A DNA stretch of 64,000 nt, taken from Rhinopomastus cyanomelas. Taxonomy: Eukaryota; Chordata; Aves; Bucerotiformes; Rhinopomastidae. The notes beneath the pieces were generated by a model. That model was given only the letters and a program-made list of their open reading frames with translations. It was not told the DNA's origin and did no database searches. The position numbers and the translations under genes are program-made. The DNA lies in contig VXBP01003843.1 of the NCBI GenBank assembly GCA_013400115.1, positions 124,001 to 188,000 of the forward strand, read 5' to 3'. Below are positions 32,701-47,700 of this stretch, piece by piece; the stretch's first letter is position 1, and every line of letters begins with the position of its first letter.

Positions 32701-35700
32701 GAAAGGAGAGTCATGTGGCAGCGAGGGACCTGGGGGTTCTAATTGACAGGAAGATGAATATGAGCCCGCAGTGTGGCCAGGTGTCCAGGAAGTGTGTCCT
32801 GGCTTGTATTAGAAATACAAGCTTAGAAATCTTGCTGTGGCCAGCAGGCGTAAGGAGGTGATCATCCCCCTGTATTCGGCACTGGTGAGGCCACATCATG
32901 AGTACTGTGTCCAGTTTTGGGCACCTGAATACAAGAGACTTGTGGAGGTGCTGGAGCAGGTTGCAGAGGAGGGCGACTAAGCTGGTGAAGGGCCTGGAGA
33001 ATAAATCTTATGAGGAGAGACTGAAAGAGCTGGGGCTCTTTAGTTTGAGGAAGAGGAGGCTGAGAGGAGACTTCATCAGTCTCTACAACTACCTGAAAGG
33101 ATGTTGTGGAGAGATTGGTGCTGGTCTCTTCTCACAAGCAATTAGTGATAGAACATGAGGGAAGGGGTTCAAGTTACAACAGGGTAGGTTTAGACTGGGT
33201 ATTAGGAAGAATTTTTTCAGAGCAAGGATGGTCAGGCACTGGCATGGGCTTCCCAGGGAGGTAGTTGAGTCACCATCCCTAGATATGTTTAAATATCTTT
33301 TGGATGAGGTGTTGAGGGATGTGGTTTAGGGGTGAACTTGTAAGGTAGGGTAGATGGTTGGACTTGATGATCTTTTCCAACCAGAGTGATTCTGTGAGAA
33401 GTGCTTAAAGCCCAATTATACATTTATGGAACTGCCTTAGAAATGCTCCCTGTTGTGATGCTTTGGAAGAAGCCACAACTTCCTGTGAGGAACTGAGGAA
33501 AGGAAAGGTGAACTGAAATGCAGACCTCACTTCTGGCTTTTTGAAAAGCAGCGAGTTTCTCTGCTCTGTCCTAGAAATACAACTGGCTTGTAAGTTTGTC
33601 TTCTGTGTTTTTGTTCTTCGATACACAGCTTTGACACTGGAATCTCTTTTGTTGAGTTGTTGGGTGTGCTGGGTCGAGTATTGACAGAAAGTCCTTTCCA
33701 CTCAGTATTTTGTTTTAGATACTCTGCTGCTGCAGTCCTTTCATATCTCAGATGAAGATCTCAGAAGCCTGTTCTCGATTAAGCAGTGTGATGGCTGGAA
33801 GACTGTGGGCCTTTGTACCTGGTCTTCTGGATTGGTTCTCTCCAAAGTGGGGTGTGCAGGGCAATCCATCAGGGTGTGAGCAGCCTGTGAATAAATAATT
33901 ATTTAATCCTTTCCCATCCTTTCCTCTATTTTTATGTGTGCTTTATAATGTGCAGAATAGTGCAATAATATATGTTTATAATTTCTAAATAAATGACATG
34001 GATTGGGGCTGGGAGTGAGCTCTCAAAAAAGTTTAGGACATGAGTGTTCTAAATAAACGTGACTGTGCTTGAGTCTCTCTTTTTTTTAACCCTTTTGGTG
34101 AGGAGAGAAGACATTCCTGTATTTTCCAATATGAGGAGCAGAGAATTTCTAGTAGTCCACACATATAATGCCCAAGTCCTATTTCATGTCTATATTTAAC
34201 AGTTTCACAATGTCCTGATTGAATGTTTCATTGATTTGTGTTATGAAAGGTGTTTATGTGATAATACACCTTATTCACAATGGTGTTTAATTCTTGGTCT
34301 TCAAATTCCTTTCTAGTGATACAGTTATTTCTTAAAAGGTTTCAGCATATATGAGGACTTAATGTATTTTCTGGGAAGTTGAAAACATGAAATAGAAAGT
34401 AGCTGTCATAACTGAAAATATTACCAAGGAAGACTTGACTGTAAATAATTCTTTATTCATGTTTTTGCAGATTCTGGGCCAAAATCAGAGTTGTGTTTAA
34501 GGCAAACTCGAGCAAATGATGCAACTTCAGTCTAGTGTGACTTGCCTGCATGTATTTTCAAGTGCTCAGAGGGAATTCACAGTTCATTATTTGCACCGTA
34601 GTGCATAGGTGGCACAGGCAAAGACAGGGACTTTGGGAAACTTTGCATTTTAAAAATAATAAGTATGAAATGCAAGTTGAAAAGAACATACACTGTTTGG
34701 TACTGGTGTCCTGCGGCAACTAACAAAGCACTTTGAGACCAGCAAAAGGTGATAATACCTGTGCTGGTTTTGACGGGCATTCTGAGCTTGCTCGCTGGGG
34801 TTACTGCAAGGAGTTTCTGCAGGTCAGAAGTGTGAGAGCAATTAAAAGCTGCTGACCTTTAAGATTTGATACCTGTTGTCTCTTCATATCCATGTTTTTA
34901 TATCTCGCTGTAGAAGATGTTTTGCAAACACAACTAAGGGTAACCATCATGCATTCCCTGTGTTAGAAAACTGTACACTAGTGGTTTCCAAACTAGTCAA
35001 GACTTGTTTCATGATTTTGATGGTGCAGGAATTTCAGTAAATTTCATTTCAGTTTCACAGTTGACAGTGTTAATGCCCAAAGAAAAAAGCAGTAGTTTGC
35101 CTCGCAGTTAGAAGGAGGGAAATGAAGTAGACAAGTAGTTGTTTTCATTTTCCTGAAGTGCTTCACCTTACCAATCTTGCCTCCCTAGGTATCTTTGAGG
35201 TCCTCAAAGTGATGCATGAGCTGGGCGTGGAACTTGATGCAGAAACATACACAGACTATGTTTTTAAAGCTTTTGCTGATAGTGAAACTGCCCGTGCTGA
35301 GCTGAAGGTGAGTTTACATTTAGAATTCATTAAAATTACGATTGAGTGACTTGGTTTTGTGTTGCCTGTGAAGATACGAGATCCTGGTAGTGCTGAAAAC
35401 ATGAACTTGGCATGACAAACACTGTTCAGACTACTTAAATTACTTGTGAAATACTCGCTCAACCCGTTATTTGTTTATTGTGACTTTCTCCTTTTCTCCT
35501 GTTGCCTTTCTCCTTTTCAGAGCTAATTAAACTATTCTTCTAAAGGCTCTACTAGCTTTGTATTCTTTTGAAATGGAAAACTAAATAAATGAAATACAGT
35601 ATTTGTTTTACTCTGGATTAGATGTGCAACAGTTGTTTCTCCTTATTTTTTTGTTAGATATTTGATCAGCAGCCATATGGGTCTACCCATGTAAATCTCT

Positions 35701-38700
35701 GTAGAGCACCTTTGATGTTCTCAAGAGCTGCAAGAATGACAATGTCCTTTGGAAGAAAGTGTTTAAAAATATGAAGTATCAGGAGGTGTTCTCTGTGTGC
35801 CATTCCAATGTTTGATTGCTTTATCCCTAGAAAAATGGCTGCTTGTTTGAAACGGTTGTATTTCGTGTAGCAGAAATAAGGTATGAAGCAGCACATGGAC
35901 GGTTGGACAACGTTCTTTCTCTGTGTAAGTGTTTTGGTATTGTATGTTGCTGCGTGCTTGGTAGGCATATTGTTTGGTCGTAGACTGAGGGATTTATGTG
36001 TGTTAATGTATGGGGTTTAAAGAGATGTGAGAAACTTGAGGAGTGGTTTTAGCATGTTGGTTTTGCATTTTATTTCCCAGGTGCCTATAGGCCTGGTGGT
36101 TTCATTTCAGTTCTCTTCTACTATGTACCATATTGCAGCAGTCCTTGCTGAAAGGACCAAGTGCATTCAGGTTTTCATAGGGGTTAATTCTATTGTAGTA
36201 AAATTGGATGATGATAACTTCATGTGGGACTTGAATGCATCTACCACTGTATTTTCTGGAATGAGAGCCATTCCAGAGGAAGATTTCGGACTGAATTATT
36301 TAGCCAATAAATGATACAAAGATGAGAACATAGGACATAACTGAAAATAAGCTCTCAGGGACATCTGCTTTTGAGCAATTTTTATTTCCTTTGTCTTCAG
36401 ACTATATCGTCACTATAGATATTTAAAACTAGTAGTGGTTTTGTATTGTTGTTGGTTGATTTGGATTTCTTAAATAGAACCAGAAGGTAAAACTGTAAAG
36501 GCTGTTGTAAGGTAAATGCTCCGTCTGAAACAATCAGTAAAGCTTTTGCCTCTGGTGGATCTTTATTTTTGTTCCAGCAGTAATAGCTCAGGTTTTCATG
36601 ATGATGAATGTTTGGGGGATTTTTGCTTTATGGAACATATTTTCTTCAGTCTTGTATTTTTTTTACAGTTTAGTCATTTACCAATTTACTAATTTATGTA
36701 AAAGATTAAGAGAGAAAAATCTTCTCTTTAATCTTCTTTGATCCCTTTTGAAATGAAACAGATTTATAGTTGATAAACACAGGACTGTTTCAAATGCGCC
36801 GGCACTGGAAATCTTGATTTACAAATATTTGTAAGCGTTTATTTAACTAACAAAGTAGTTCTTCTAAAGACACCCTCTGTAGACAACCCAGTACTTTGTT
36901 GCAGCTCAGGATTTTTGTTTATAATGGCTATTTAGAAACTTTTCTTTCATTCACAGTGTCTTCATCAAGCACAACTTTTCTTGATCATCGTCAGTTTAGA
37001 AACAGCCTCATCTTGGGGTTTAGAAGGTAAGGTGGTTATCTAAATCCTTCTTTTCTCTCTCTTTAGCAAAGATCCCTCTCTTGATGGGTTGGTTTGGGGT
37101 TTTTTTGCCTTGCTGAGCACAAGTCAGAGCAGTCTCTCCCAGCTCCTGCAATATAAAAGTAGGATACATTTGCAGAGTATCTTTGCTCTTCTACTATACA
37201 GGAGAATACCTTGGAGGTATCGTATAGTGTCATTGGATTGTTCAGTTTGGAAAGGACCTTTAAGATCATCTTATATATAGTAGATGAAAAAGCTTTTAAT
37301 CCTTCTTATTTGCTCCTGATATTGTTCATGTTTCTGCTTTAAACTCAACGGCTAGAACAGCCTGAAAAGAAAGCTTGAGGCTGCAGTGGGATAGAATGAA
37401 CGAGCATGTGTAACTTTTGTAAAGACTGCAGCAACACTTTATGACAAAATACTGGTCTCATGTGCTCAGACGAGCAGTTTTGGCGTCCAGGGTGTGGACA
37501 CGAGGGACACCTGAACAACATTTGTGACAGACTAGTTTATGGGTTTCTCATGAAGCTGCTCTTCTCCAGTAACTACTTTGAAGTATTCACATTCTGTCTG
37601 CCTGATGTACCATTACTTTAGGGAATTGATGCATTTGGTATCTGCAGTTCCTTGTCATGCTGTCAGTGGTGGAGAGAGTTCAGCAAGGAATGCTTCCCTA
37701 ACCCCAGGGAGAACAAAAAGAAGAAATGGTCAGAGGCTTGAACCTCCTAAATAAAATCCTAACTGTCCATCAGTGCTCTCTAGTTTGCTATACTCAAGTT
37801 TTTTATATTTGAGAGAACTAGTTAACATATTAGCATGTTGGGTTTTTTTATAGTTGATCAAATATTAACCAATTTGCTATTTGTTACCTGATGATGTGCA
37901 GAGACGTCCTGTCATCGAGTTCTGTCCTATTCTATAAGGAGGAGAGTTTTTGGGGGAAAAAAATTATGAATCTCACTATAATAAACAAGAAATTTGAGTA
38001 CTTTTTTGGTGTGGTATGAGTGGCTTTGTAGCTTCCTGTTACCTGTCTGTCCTAGATGTCTAACTTCAATGCACAGCAGTCTAGGCTTTTTGCTCTCACA
38101 AATTCCACATGCTAAGTGTTTGCTGTAAGTGTAACTTGTTTGAGTGAAGCTTATTTTGGAGAAGTGCTAAATAAAATGAGGCATAAAATAAAATAGTGAA
38201 ATGAGATTTCAGAAGGTGGAAATGAAAATAAGACTAAAATGTATTATTTGTAGGTTTAGTTACTGTTTGGATTGCCATATTATTTAGGAGGAACCATATG
38301 CAGTAAAAAGCCAATACTTACTCTGTACAAACTTGGTTCAAACAATTTGTGGCAATTATTGTACTTGAATTTTATGTAAGTAATTGATTAGATTCTCAAC
38401 GTTAACGATCAGTGGGGTTTTTTTTTAAAAAAAGATATGAAAGAAAAATCAAGTCACTGCTTTTAATTCATTATCCTTTGCTGCTCTCTTCAGCTCAGAT
38501 GATGTACAACTGTGGAGCAAGGTAAGTGGAGATGATAATGCTGAAAAGAAAATCTAGCTCTTGTATGCACTGCTTGTTTATGACGCCTTAGTGCAAATCT
38601 GAATTATGAGCCTGGTAACTGTAGCCCTGATTAATTTGAGCAAAACTTTTGTCAGTGGCAGAGTGTCCAACTGTATGGAATTGGGTTTCCAAATTGGCAG

Positions 38701-41700
38701 TTAAGTTTAACTGTGAAAAATCGAATGTAGTGTTCCCATGGCTTGTAGCTTATGCCGTTACTCCACTTTGCAGATGTTGTTATAGCTGAAGGAAGTGTGT
38801 AGTTGTAGCTCCTGGAACAAAGTCTGCCTTGATTCTACAATCTAGTATTGTTTAATACCCTTTCCTGCCTGCCCTAAACTTTCTTCCTCTCCCCACTGGC
38901 ACTAAAAAAATAGTAAGACACAGTAAGACTTAGAAAATTTCTATCGGGTAGCTAAAATGTTGAAGGCAGAGCCTGATAAAAGAAATCAGCTGGGTGAAGT
39001 CAAGGGGAACTGCCTGATGGTGTTGCACTCCCTGGTATGGGCTGCGTTGGAAGAACACTGCAGTGTTGCTTGGTCAGTAAATATGAAGCTCTGCAATAGA
39101 GGAGCCTGGGATGTGGTCACAGAATTTGAGAAGGGATCCGCTTTGCTGCAAAGAGAAAGACAAAGCTTTTCTCATTAACACCTCCTGACCTACAAACTAG
39201 TACATGGCTTGCAGTGTACTTCAGGTTTTGCAAGGAAATCTTGTGATGAAATGGAATTGTAATTGGCAAAGTCACTCATCAGTGGTTTCTATAAATCAGT
39301 TACAGCTTGTGAAATGCAGGAGTTTTTGTGTTTTACTGCCTCTTTCTGTTGTGTGAAGACTATGGCAAGAGGATGTTTCCCTTTGCCTCTGTCCTTTTTC
39401 CTTCTTTTGCATTAACAGAAGTGAAAAAAGGGTGGGGAGAAAAAACTGAATTAATTAGGAAAAGAATTTTGAAGGCAAATCGGAGGCCTTGAAGGTAACG
39501 GTGTCTGGGACATCGAGTAGTTACTCCCGCTGTTCTCCACAGCAGATACATGTTGTCATTCAACTTAAGAGTAACTACATGTATTACCCTTCTAAAATAA
39601 GAAATGCTAACCTAAGAAATAAATACATAAAGCTGTAAGTAATACCACATTAATTTTTTTCCCCGTGGCCCATCCTTGCTGTTCTCCGAGATCTGATTCA
39701 GAGAGAGAACTGTGTAGTCACTACTTTCTCAGATTTTATTCTAGTCGTAGGTTCTTCTGTGTGTTAATTTGTCATAGGAGGACAAGGGCAGAGGAAATCT
39801 GTAAAAGCTGTAGTTTAACTGTGCACACAGTGGCTGGGGTGTAGAATGATAGGTGAGTGATAGATGCACATTTGTTATCTTGGGGCTGTATTTATTTGTT
39901 TGAATTAACAACTGAAGAGGAAGATTCCCGTAGAACACAGCAGTGTGACAGTGGGAATGCCTCTCCCCCTAACTTGGAGATCACCAGTAAAGCAAAGTTC
40001 TTGAAATATTTATAATCCTGCCTTTTAATGAAAGATGATGCCCTTTCCTTAAGAACAGCCAAATGGATTTTTTGAGTGATGTAGTTTGGGTTAAAGCATG
40101 TGTAGGTAGCCTGTGGAGGCTTTTGGGTAAGTGCTGCTTTTCCTCTGATGGCATGAAATCTCCATATTCCTTTGGTTCATGCTAAATGTAGTCAAACACA
40201 ACAGAATGTCATGGACACCTGTTTTGTCATTCAGAACTGCACGTACAGCAGCGGTACGAGTGATCTTAAATCTAGCAGAGCACGATAAATCACGGTCTGC
40301 TTTTCTTTATGGATTTGCTTCCCCGAATAAATAAACACGTAAATAAAGTGTTGGGGGCCATTTCAGCCCTCTGGTAAATTGAAACAGAATTGTAGCATCT
40401 CCTGGTTAATGTTTGCTTTAAGCAGTGTGTCATGCTTTCCGTAGAATGATGTATAAACTGCCGTACCTCAAAAAGCATTTCCACTTGCATTATTCTGTTT
40501 TGGGGGTTTTTTTGAGAAACACCCATTATTTAGAAAATAAACTACTTTTGTATTCCCCAGGGAATTACTATGATGTGGTAAAGAATGATACTTAAGTAGA
40601 AAAATGCTTTATTTTTGTGAGAATTCAATCTCAGCTGCTATTTGTCCCTGCTTGCTTCTTTTGGCTGCAATGTCCGATTACTCTGTCTCACCAGATAACA
40701 GAACTGTTGTTCAAGGATGGACGTTATTGCCTGACGCCTCCAGGACCAGCTGGTAGAGTTTCAATTTCTGTGATTGTAACTTAGCCACAAACCCGTTCTT
40801 CTGGGTAGTGATGGGCTTGAGGGATTCCAGCAGTAAACATTGATTGCTGCTTTTTGAAAGTGAAGTTTGAAAACATGGTGGGTAAAAGCCTCATTCCAAT
40901 AATCAGAGCATGTTTTGTGAGATCCAGGAGATCTTGATTCATTGTTTTAGAACGATGATCAAATCTCGATGATAACCATTTGTTTTTCTACATTTACTGA
41001 CCAAAGCAGAGATCTAGAATGAACAGAATATCGATGCATAAATACTGGGCAAGGAATAAAATTCAATCTTTCAACCTAGTTTTAACTTTAGTAGCTCTTC
41101 TGATGTTGTGAAGTAAAATGGTCCATAACATCCCAAGTATTTTACTTTGAAATAGTTACACATTTTTGTATTAAAACTAAAAAAAATGTGCTTTTTCCCT
41201 TCCTTCCCATGCTGGAGGGAAAAGGGAGGTATTGGGAAAGAATAATCAGTGCACTTCCTATTCTTGGCTACAGGACCTCATATATTTTAACACTTAAATA
41301 GACAAGCAACTTGGTGCTGTTTTACTAAAATATGTTAGTCTTGATTTTTTCATTGGCTAATAGGCAACTTCTTTGGTATTAGATGGCTTAAAATATTTTT
41401 AATGTTCTAATATTGCACTGCTGAATGTACCAGTGTATTTTGGTAAGAGGAGACAGTACAGTGTGTGAAATGAATATGCCAAGTGTTACAAATCCTGGTT
41501 TTGCTTTTGATCAATGGCAAAATATTTGTGGCAACTATTTTGGGTAGTGGGCAGGAACGGGGGTAAGGCCTTGGGGAATACCATTTCTGTCACACCGTAG
41601 TGGGAAAAACAGACTGAAGGAAGATTTTGTACTGAAAAGCTGTCACTAGGTCTGAAAAGAACCGATATTCCTTTCACTCACCGGTTAGATATGTGCTCCC

Positions 41701-44700
41701 AAACCACAGCATCTCTGTGCCTCAGTGATCATTGTTGCCATTTCAGAGCCTCTCATCAGGGTGACATCTCACACCAAAATAATTTCTTACAAATTAATCT
41801 TGATACGTGACAGTCTCTGTAATTTTAGTGGAATGCTTTCTTTTTTTCTTCCACAGTAGCTGCTGGCTATTTTATTTATCTGTTGATTGACAGCATGAGT
41901 GACTCAGAGGTGCGGGCCAAGGAGGAGCGTTTGAGACAATACTTCCATCAGCTGCAGAAGATGGTAGTGTTTCAGTTTTTGCTACATAATGCCTGTCCTG
42001 CCTGACACGTATCTATTAGCTTTGAAATTGCTGCTTCTCAATGACATGCAAGAGCCAGAGGTTTGAATTATGTCTGAGATAATTTCTGCTAGACAAATTT
42101 CAGTTTGGTTGTGTTTCAAAACTCATATAATGTTTGGGTTTTTTTTTCCCCCCACCTCTTGGTACAGCATATAGTTATCCCTACAACCCTCTGCAGTGGC
42201 ATTTGCAGGTTGCTGGACTCCTCTCAAGTTCCTGAATTAATTAAGGTCTGTACCTCTATAGCAATTACTTTGAAGCTAAAAGACAGTATCTGTACTCTGT
42301 GAATATGTCCTCCCTTGGAAAATAAGTACCTTTATGCAGTGAGTAGATAAAAATCTTTTAACCTTGCCATGTCTTTTCACTGCTGAAGCTGTTTTCTTAC
42401 ATGGGGGACATTTAACTTTTCAGAGCTTTTTCAATCCAGTGCAGTGGTGTTGCAGTATACAGCTTTTTTTTCTTTAACATTGCAATTATATAATTAACTT
42501 GAGCTTTTTGAGTATGATAATGTGCTTAGTTAAAAATTAAGCTTTTGTGGGGGAATTAGTGACATCTTTGTCTTACTACTTTTTAGGAGGCAAGATTATT
42601 GGCTCATAAAGAATCCCCAGCTACAAACGGCATTCCAGCAGTAAGTGACTTTTGCAATTCACTCTGCTTGTTCTTGCCATCACCATAATGTTTCCTCGTG
42701 GGTTTTAGCTGAAGCCTAATCACTAGCTTCGGGTCCTGGAAGTGTATGAACGTTAAGTAAATCTACCATTGGAAGTAACTTTAAAACATGGGGCACGTGG
42801 TCGGGAGGGAGTTTCTTCATGCTCCTCTTCTCAGCATCCAAAATCTGAAGGACCTTCACAAGGCATGCAGAAAGTCTTTGCCCTGTTGCAGTAGATACAG
42901 GAGTCCAGCTACACTCACCAGCAGCATACAGATGGGATTTTTGACATTACTGTGACTTCTTTGATTTTTTTTTTTTGTTTGATTTATGTGATAATTATAC
43001 AGGTAATTATACTGTTGTGTCACTGCTCTAAACTTGTGAAGATTTTCGGCACAGAGGATGATGAAGTAGAGCACCTCCCTTATGTGGAGAGGCTGAGGGA
43101 GCTGGATCTCTTTAGCATGGAGATGAGGAGACTGAGGGGTCACCTCATTAGTGTTTATAAATACATGAAGGGTAGGTGTCAGGAGAATAAAGCCAGGCTC
43201 TTCTCAATGTCATCTAGTGACAGGACAAGGGGCAGTGGGTGTGAGCTGAAATGTAGGAGATTCCACATCAATGTGACAAGGAACTTCTTCCCAGTGAGGG
43301 TGGCAGAGCACTAGAACACGCTGCCCGGGGTGGTTGTGGAGTCTCTTTCACTGGAGATGTTTAAGACCCGCATGGATGTGTTCCTGTGTGACTTGGTCTA
43401 GGTGATCCTGCTGTGGCAGGGGGATTGGACTGGATGATCTTTAGAGGTCCCTTCCAATCCCTAATGATTCTATGAAGTCCCGAGGTTACTTTCCAGACTT
43501 GAGCTTGGAGTTGGCCGGGGTTTCATGCCTCAGTTTCCCTGACTGGTAAATAATTTTCATTTTTGTTGAAAGTCGTAGTTTGTTAGCAGTTGCAGTGTGA
43601 GGCTTTATTCAAGTGTATAAATTACAATGATCCTCTTGAGGGGCAGGCACCATGTAAATCCATACTGCTTCTAATGGTGCATTGCCAAATCTTTACGTTT
43701 CTGAGCACACTGGAGATGGAAACAGAAACAGTCTCCTATTTCTTACTTCCCTGAACACGAAGAACCAAGTGCGAGAGGAGCAGTAACATTGACCTTTGTA
43801 GATCTGCTACTTAATGGTTTGGTTTTTTTACTATATTCTGGCTCAAATCTTCAATTAGTGTGTTCTGTTTAAACAGATAAAAGCACCTGAAATGATTAAA
43901 AATTGTAAGAGTGTGAAAGGAGAGGATTTTTTCCTGTCTTTTTATTAAAGTGATCTGACAAGTTGTTCAGGAAAGGGTGTTTTTGCCACTGACATTCTTT
44001 CTGTTGCCTCCATTTAGGGTACTACAGCTGATGCGTCTGCTTTGGAAAAGAAACTGGAGAAGCGCAAAGCTGAAGACCAGCCCGTTACTGGTGTCTTGAA
44101 ACAACTCATACATGCTCTTTGTGGTGAAGAGGTATCTGAAGCAATGCAGAGATGATTGGAAACACATAGCAACATGTTGAAAGAAAGTTTGATGCTTATA
44201 AATCAAACATAAGTGCAAAAAGCAATTAAATTCAAAGGTTAACTAATTTCAACCACACCTTGGAGGGCATGTTTTGGGGTTGCTGAAGTTTGTTTATGAT
44301 AATCTGTAAAAGCACTAAAGCAACCATCTAACTGCATGCTGAATGCACAAGAATCACAATGTCATATTGACTTTTCCTCTAGTTCAGATCTTTGCTTTAT
44401 GTTCCTGGTCCTGCTCTGGCAGGGGGATTGGGCTGGATGGTCTTTCGAGGTCCCTTCCAACCCCTAGTGATTCCATGATTCCTTTTTCAGAATATGCAGA
44501 AAGCCCTTGAAGTGAAAGCCAAATACGAACCAGACATGGTTGTCAGTGGCTATGCAGCCTTAATAGATTTGTGCTGTCGACATGATAACGTAGAAGAAGC
44601 AATGAACCTGAAAGAAAAAGCGTAAGTACACCGGCACTGAAACATGGCACAGAGATTGATGCTGATACACAGACATTGTTGAATTTATTGTTGAGGATTA

Positions 44701-47700
44701 ACCCTGTCATCCATTTTTAATTAGATTTCTCCACCAGTGTGTGTACATTTAAAACAGGCACGGGTGTGGTTTTCTTGTTTTTTTTTAAACAAAAGATGTG
44801 CTTTGTATAATTGAACATCAGAAGCCTCTGTGCTTGGCAATTTGGGTTTTTCTTACAAAAACCCAAATTGCTGCATAGGATCTGTTACATGTTTTTATTT
44901 GTAACATCATAGTGTCTAAATTGGAAGTTGGGCTTAATTTAAATACGTACATGGTATGTTAAAAGACAAGTAGGAAGCGTTCAGAATATGCTGGACCTAT
45001 AGTGCCTTTGGAATGGTGATACTAGAGTGATGTTATTTTAAGAAGGTCAGCAGCATTCTGTGTAAAATTTCTATTTTCAGAGCTTTGTGTCTTGGCTATG
45101 AAAATGAGCTCCCAGCCAAAACACACCGGTGCTTGATTTATCCCAGAACAGATTCTTGCGGATCATATTTTGCGTTGTCCCATCCCCTTATGCCATGAAA
45201 GCCTCCTTTTGCCTGATGCTACAGTGGATATAGAACAAGTCATGCATTTTCTTCAGGTTCTCTCTCATGCACCCTCACAAAACACTTCCTTTGGTTCTGC
45301 GGTAGGTCAGCAGGCAGGTGCTCGTTACACCTTACTGCTGGTTGAAATGATGTGAAATGATTGAGCTACAAAAGAGAACATAGTTGTGTGGGCTTGGCGT
45401 GTTTCTCCCAAGCTCCTAGGAAATACCCTTTTTTGGTGCCCTAACTACCAAATATTTAACTATTTTGTCTCTTTAAAATACAACTTCGGGGTTTTTGGGG
45501 TGGGAAGGTGCGTGGATGATACTTTTTAAATGACGTTTTAATGGTGTGTAGTTTGAAGTCTGTCAGTGTTTTCCTTTGATCCTTACTATAACTTTTATCT
45601 CTCTTTTTCTGTAGTTCTAAATGTAAATTTTTAAGCTGAAGCCATCAGATGTCAACTTCTGCTGATAATGTTTTAATTTCTAGCTTCCCTAGGAACTCAA
45701 CTGTTGCTCTTGACACTGGGAAATATGTAGCACTGGTGGAAGTGTTAGTAAAGCACGGTAGACTAGAAGGTAATGCATTTGCTTTCCTTGTGTGTTCCTA
45801 CTATATAAGAAAGGTATCTTGCCTCAAGAATAAAAATAGTAATTGGTACTAATGGTATATTATGTCCTGAAAAGTGCTGGAATATTTTGAATTTACATGT
45901 GAATTCAGTCAGAGATGCTTGGACAGTGCAGGCCATTAGTTTTCATGGATTGGCAAGCTTGTAATTTACATTGGCACAGGTCAGTGCTTTTTGCATTTCT
46001 GCAGCTAGTTTTTATTAGCATTGCTGTTTGGATTGAGTGTGAAGATCATGACTTATGACACAAATTGTATATGTGCCTAGACTAATGGCTTTGTTTTTAC
46101 TGAAGGTCCGAAGGCTGAGCATAAAACCTATAAACGTAACATTCCCATAAGAGCCAAGTACTGCCAAAAAATAATGTCACTTTTTATGAAGTATATGTGT
46201 TTTTCTCTCATATTCCTTTACATGCTTGTAGTTGAATTTTTAGATTCAATCCACCTGGAAATTTTGGCTTTTAACGAGTGCTCTCTGAGCTGCCTATTTT
46301 GTATTTCTAGGCGCTTGTATTAAGTAATGCAAATGTTTCTTGGGTTTCCATCATTTAGTCTAATGTACTTCTGTAATTTACATGATTCTCTTGAAAAGTG
46401 TTCTAGACTGTCAGCTGCTTTAAGAGGTGGTTCTGAATATCCATTTCTGTGATTTAATGGAAGACATAACACAAGCCTAGAAAAGGTTACCGTTTTATTT
46501 AAAACACTACACAGTGAAATGAAAACACTATTCTTTTAAGATCTCTCTTTGAGATTTGTTAAGCTTACTGTTAGAAAGATAATTGAGCAGATGTTTTCCA
46601 AAATATACTAAATAAGAACTAACTCTGCATTAAAGCAGTTTGAAAAGAGCAGCTTGCTTTAAAGAGCATGAATGTCCCTTCATAAATAAAAAAGTTAATA
46701 AATGCAGTGAAGTGGTGAAAAGATTGTGCCTGTGCAATAATTAAGAACATTATGTCAATAAAGCACAATGCCCTTATTCCATACACCTAAATGTTTGTTT
46801 CTGCCATACTAATGATGCTTAATGAACCTAACATTTTAACATGCAGCCTGTTAGAAAGCTTTCATTGGCTCTCCCTACCTGATTAGCGTGGACACAGCAA
46901 CCAGGCCCTATCGGTGTCACACCATTGGTCTGGCTGTATGCACAGTGTAAACATGCCCTCTCGACAAGCCACCTGCTGAAGAAACAATGGAGTGGTTTAG
47001 CAGATGTTAGCAATAAATGATGGAAGCATCCATTTAGGAGAGTCTTGCAGCTGTAGGGCAGCCTGTATGGGGTTTTGTGGTGCAGAGTGGGCACACAGTT
47101 CCTGTGTATAATTTGTAGTCAGAATTGCAGGAAAACGATGAAACCATGCCATTGTGGAGTTATAATTGTGGTCTTGTTTAGAAACACAAGTAGTAGTTAA
47201 CTTGGAATCAGCATTATACACCAGAACTTACATTCCTGCTGGGTTTGAAATGCTGTTTTAATAGTGGTTTGTTTTCCTTACATGAGATTACCTAAGGGTC
47301 TTTTGTGTTGTTTCATTGTAGATGCTATTAACATTCTAACGGAGATGAAAGAGAAGGATGTTCCTATCTTGGACAGAACAGTCTCATCTTTTTTACGCAT
47401 CCTTAATGCCGCTGCCATGCGAGGTGAAGTTGAAGTAGTGAATCGATTACACGAGACCATTGTGAACCTGAGGTTGGCAGAGACTGCTGCCCTTCATGCC
47501 CCTCTGATTGCAGTTCACCTTGAAAAGTAAGTGATGTTTGGGCTTCAGATGAAACAAGGTAGGGGGTCATATGCGTTGGTGTTCTGTGACCTGTGTAAGC
47601 CACGCGCAGCTGCACATGCATGTTGGAAAGTGCTCACATGCATATGTAATACATCAATGATCTACATGTAGTAACAAGCAAGTATGTTTTTGAAGTTAGA

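Noticed and set aside
46828..47221. Minus-strand open frames in LRPPRC intron 22
   Set aside because: Short, overlapping in different frames and without recognisable motifs.
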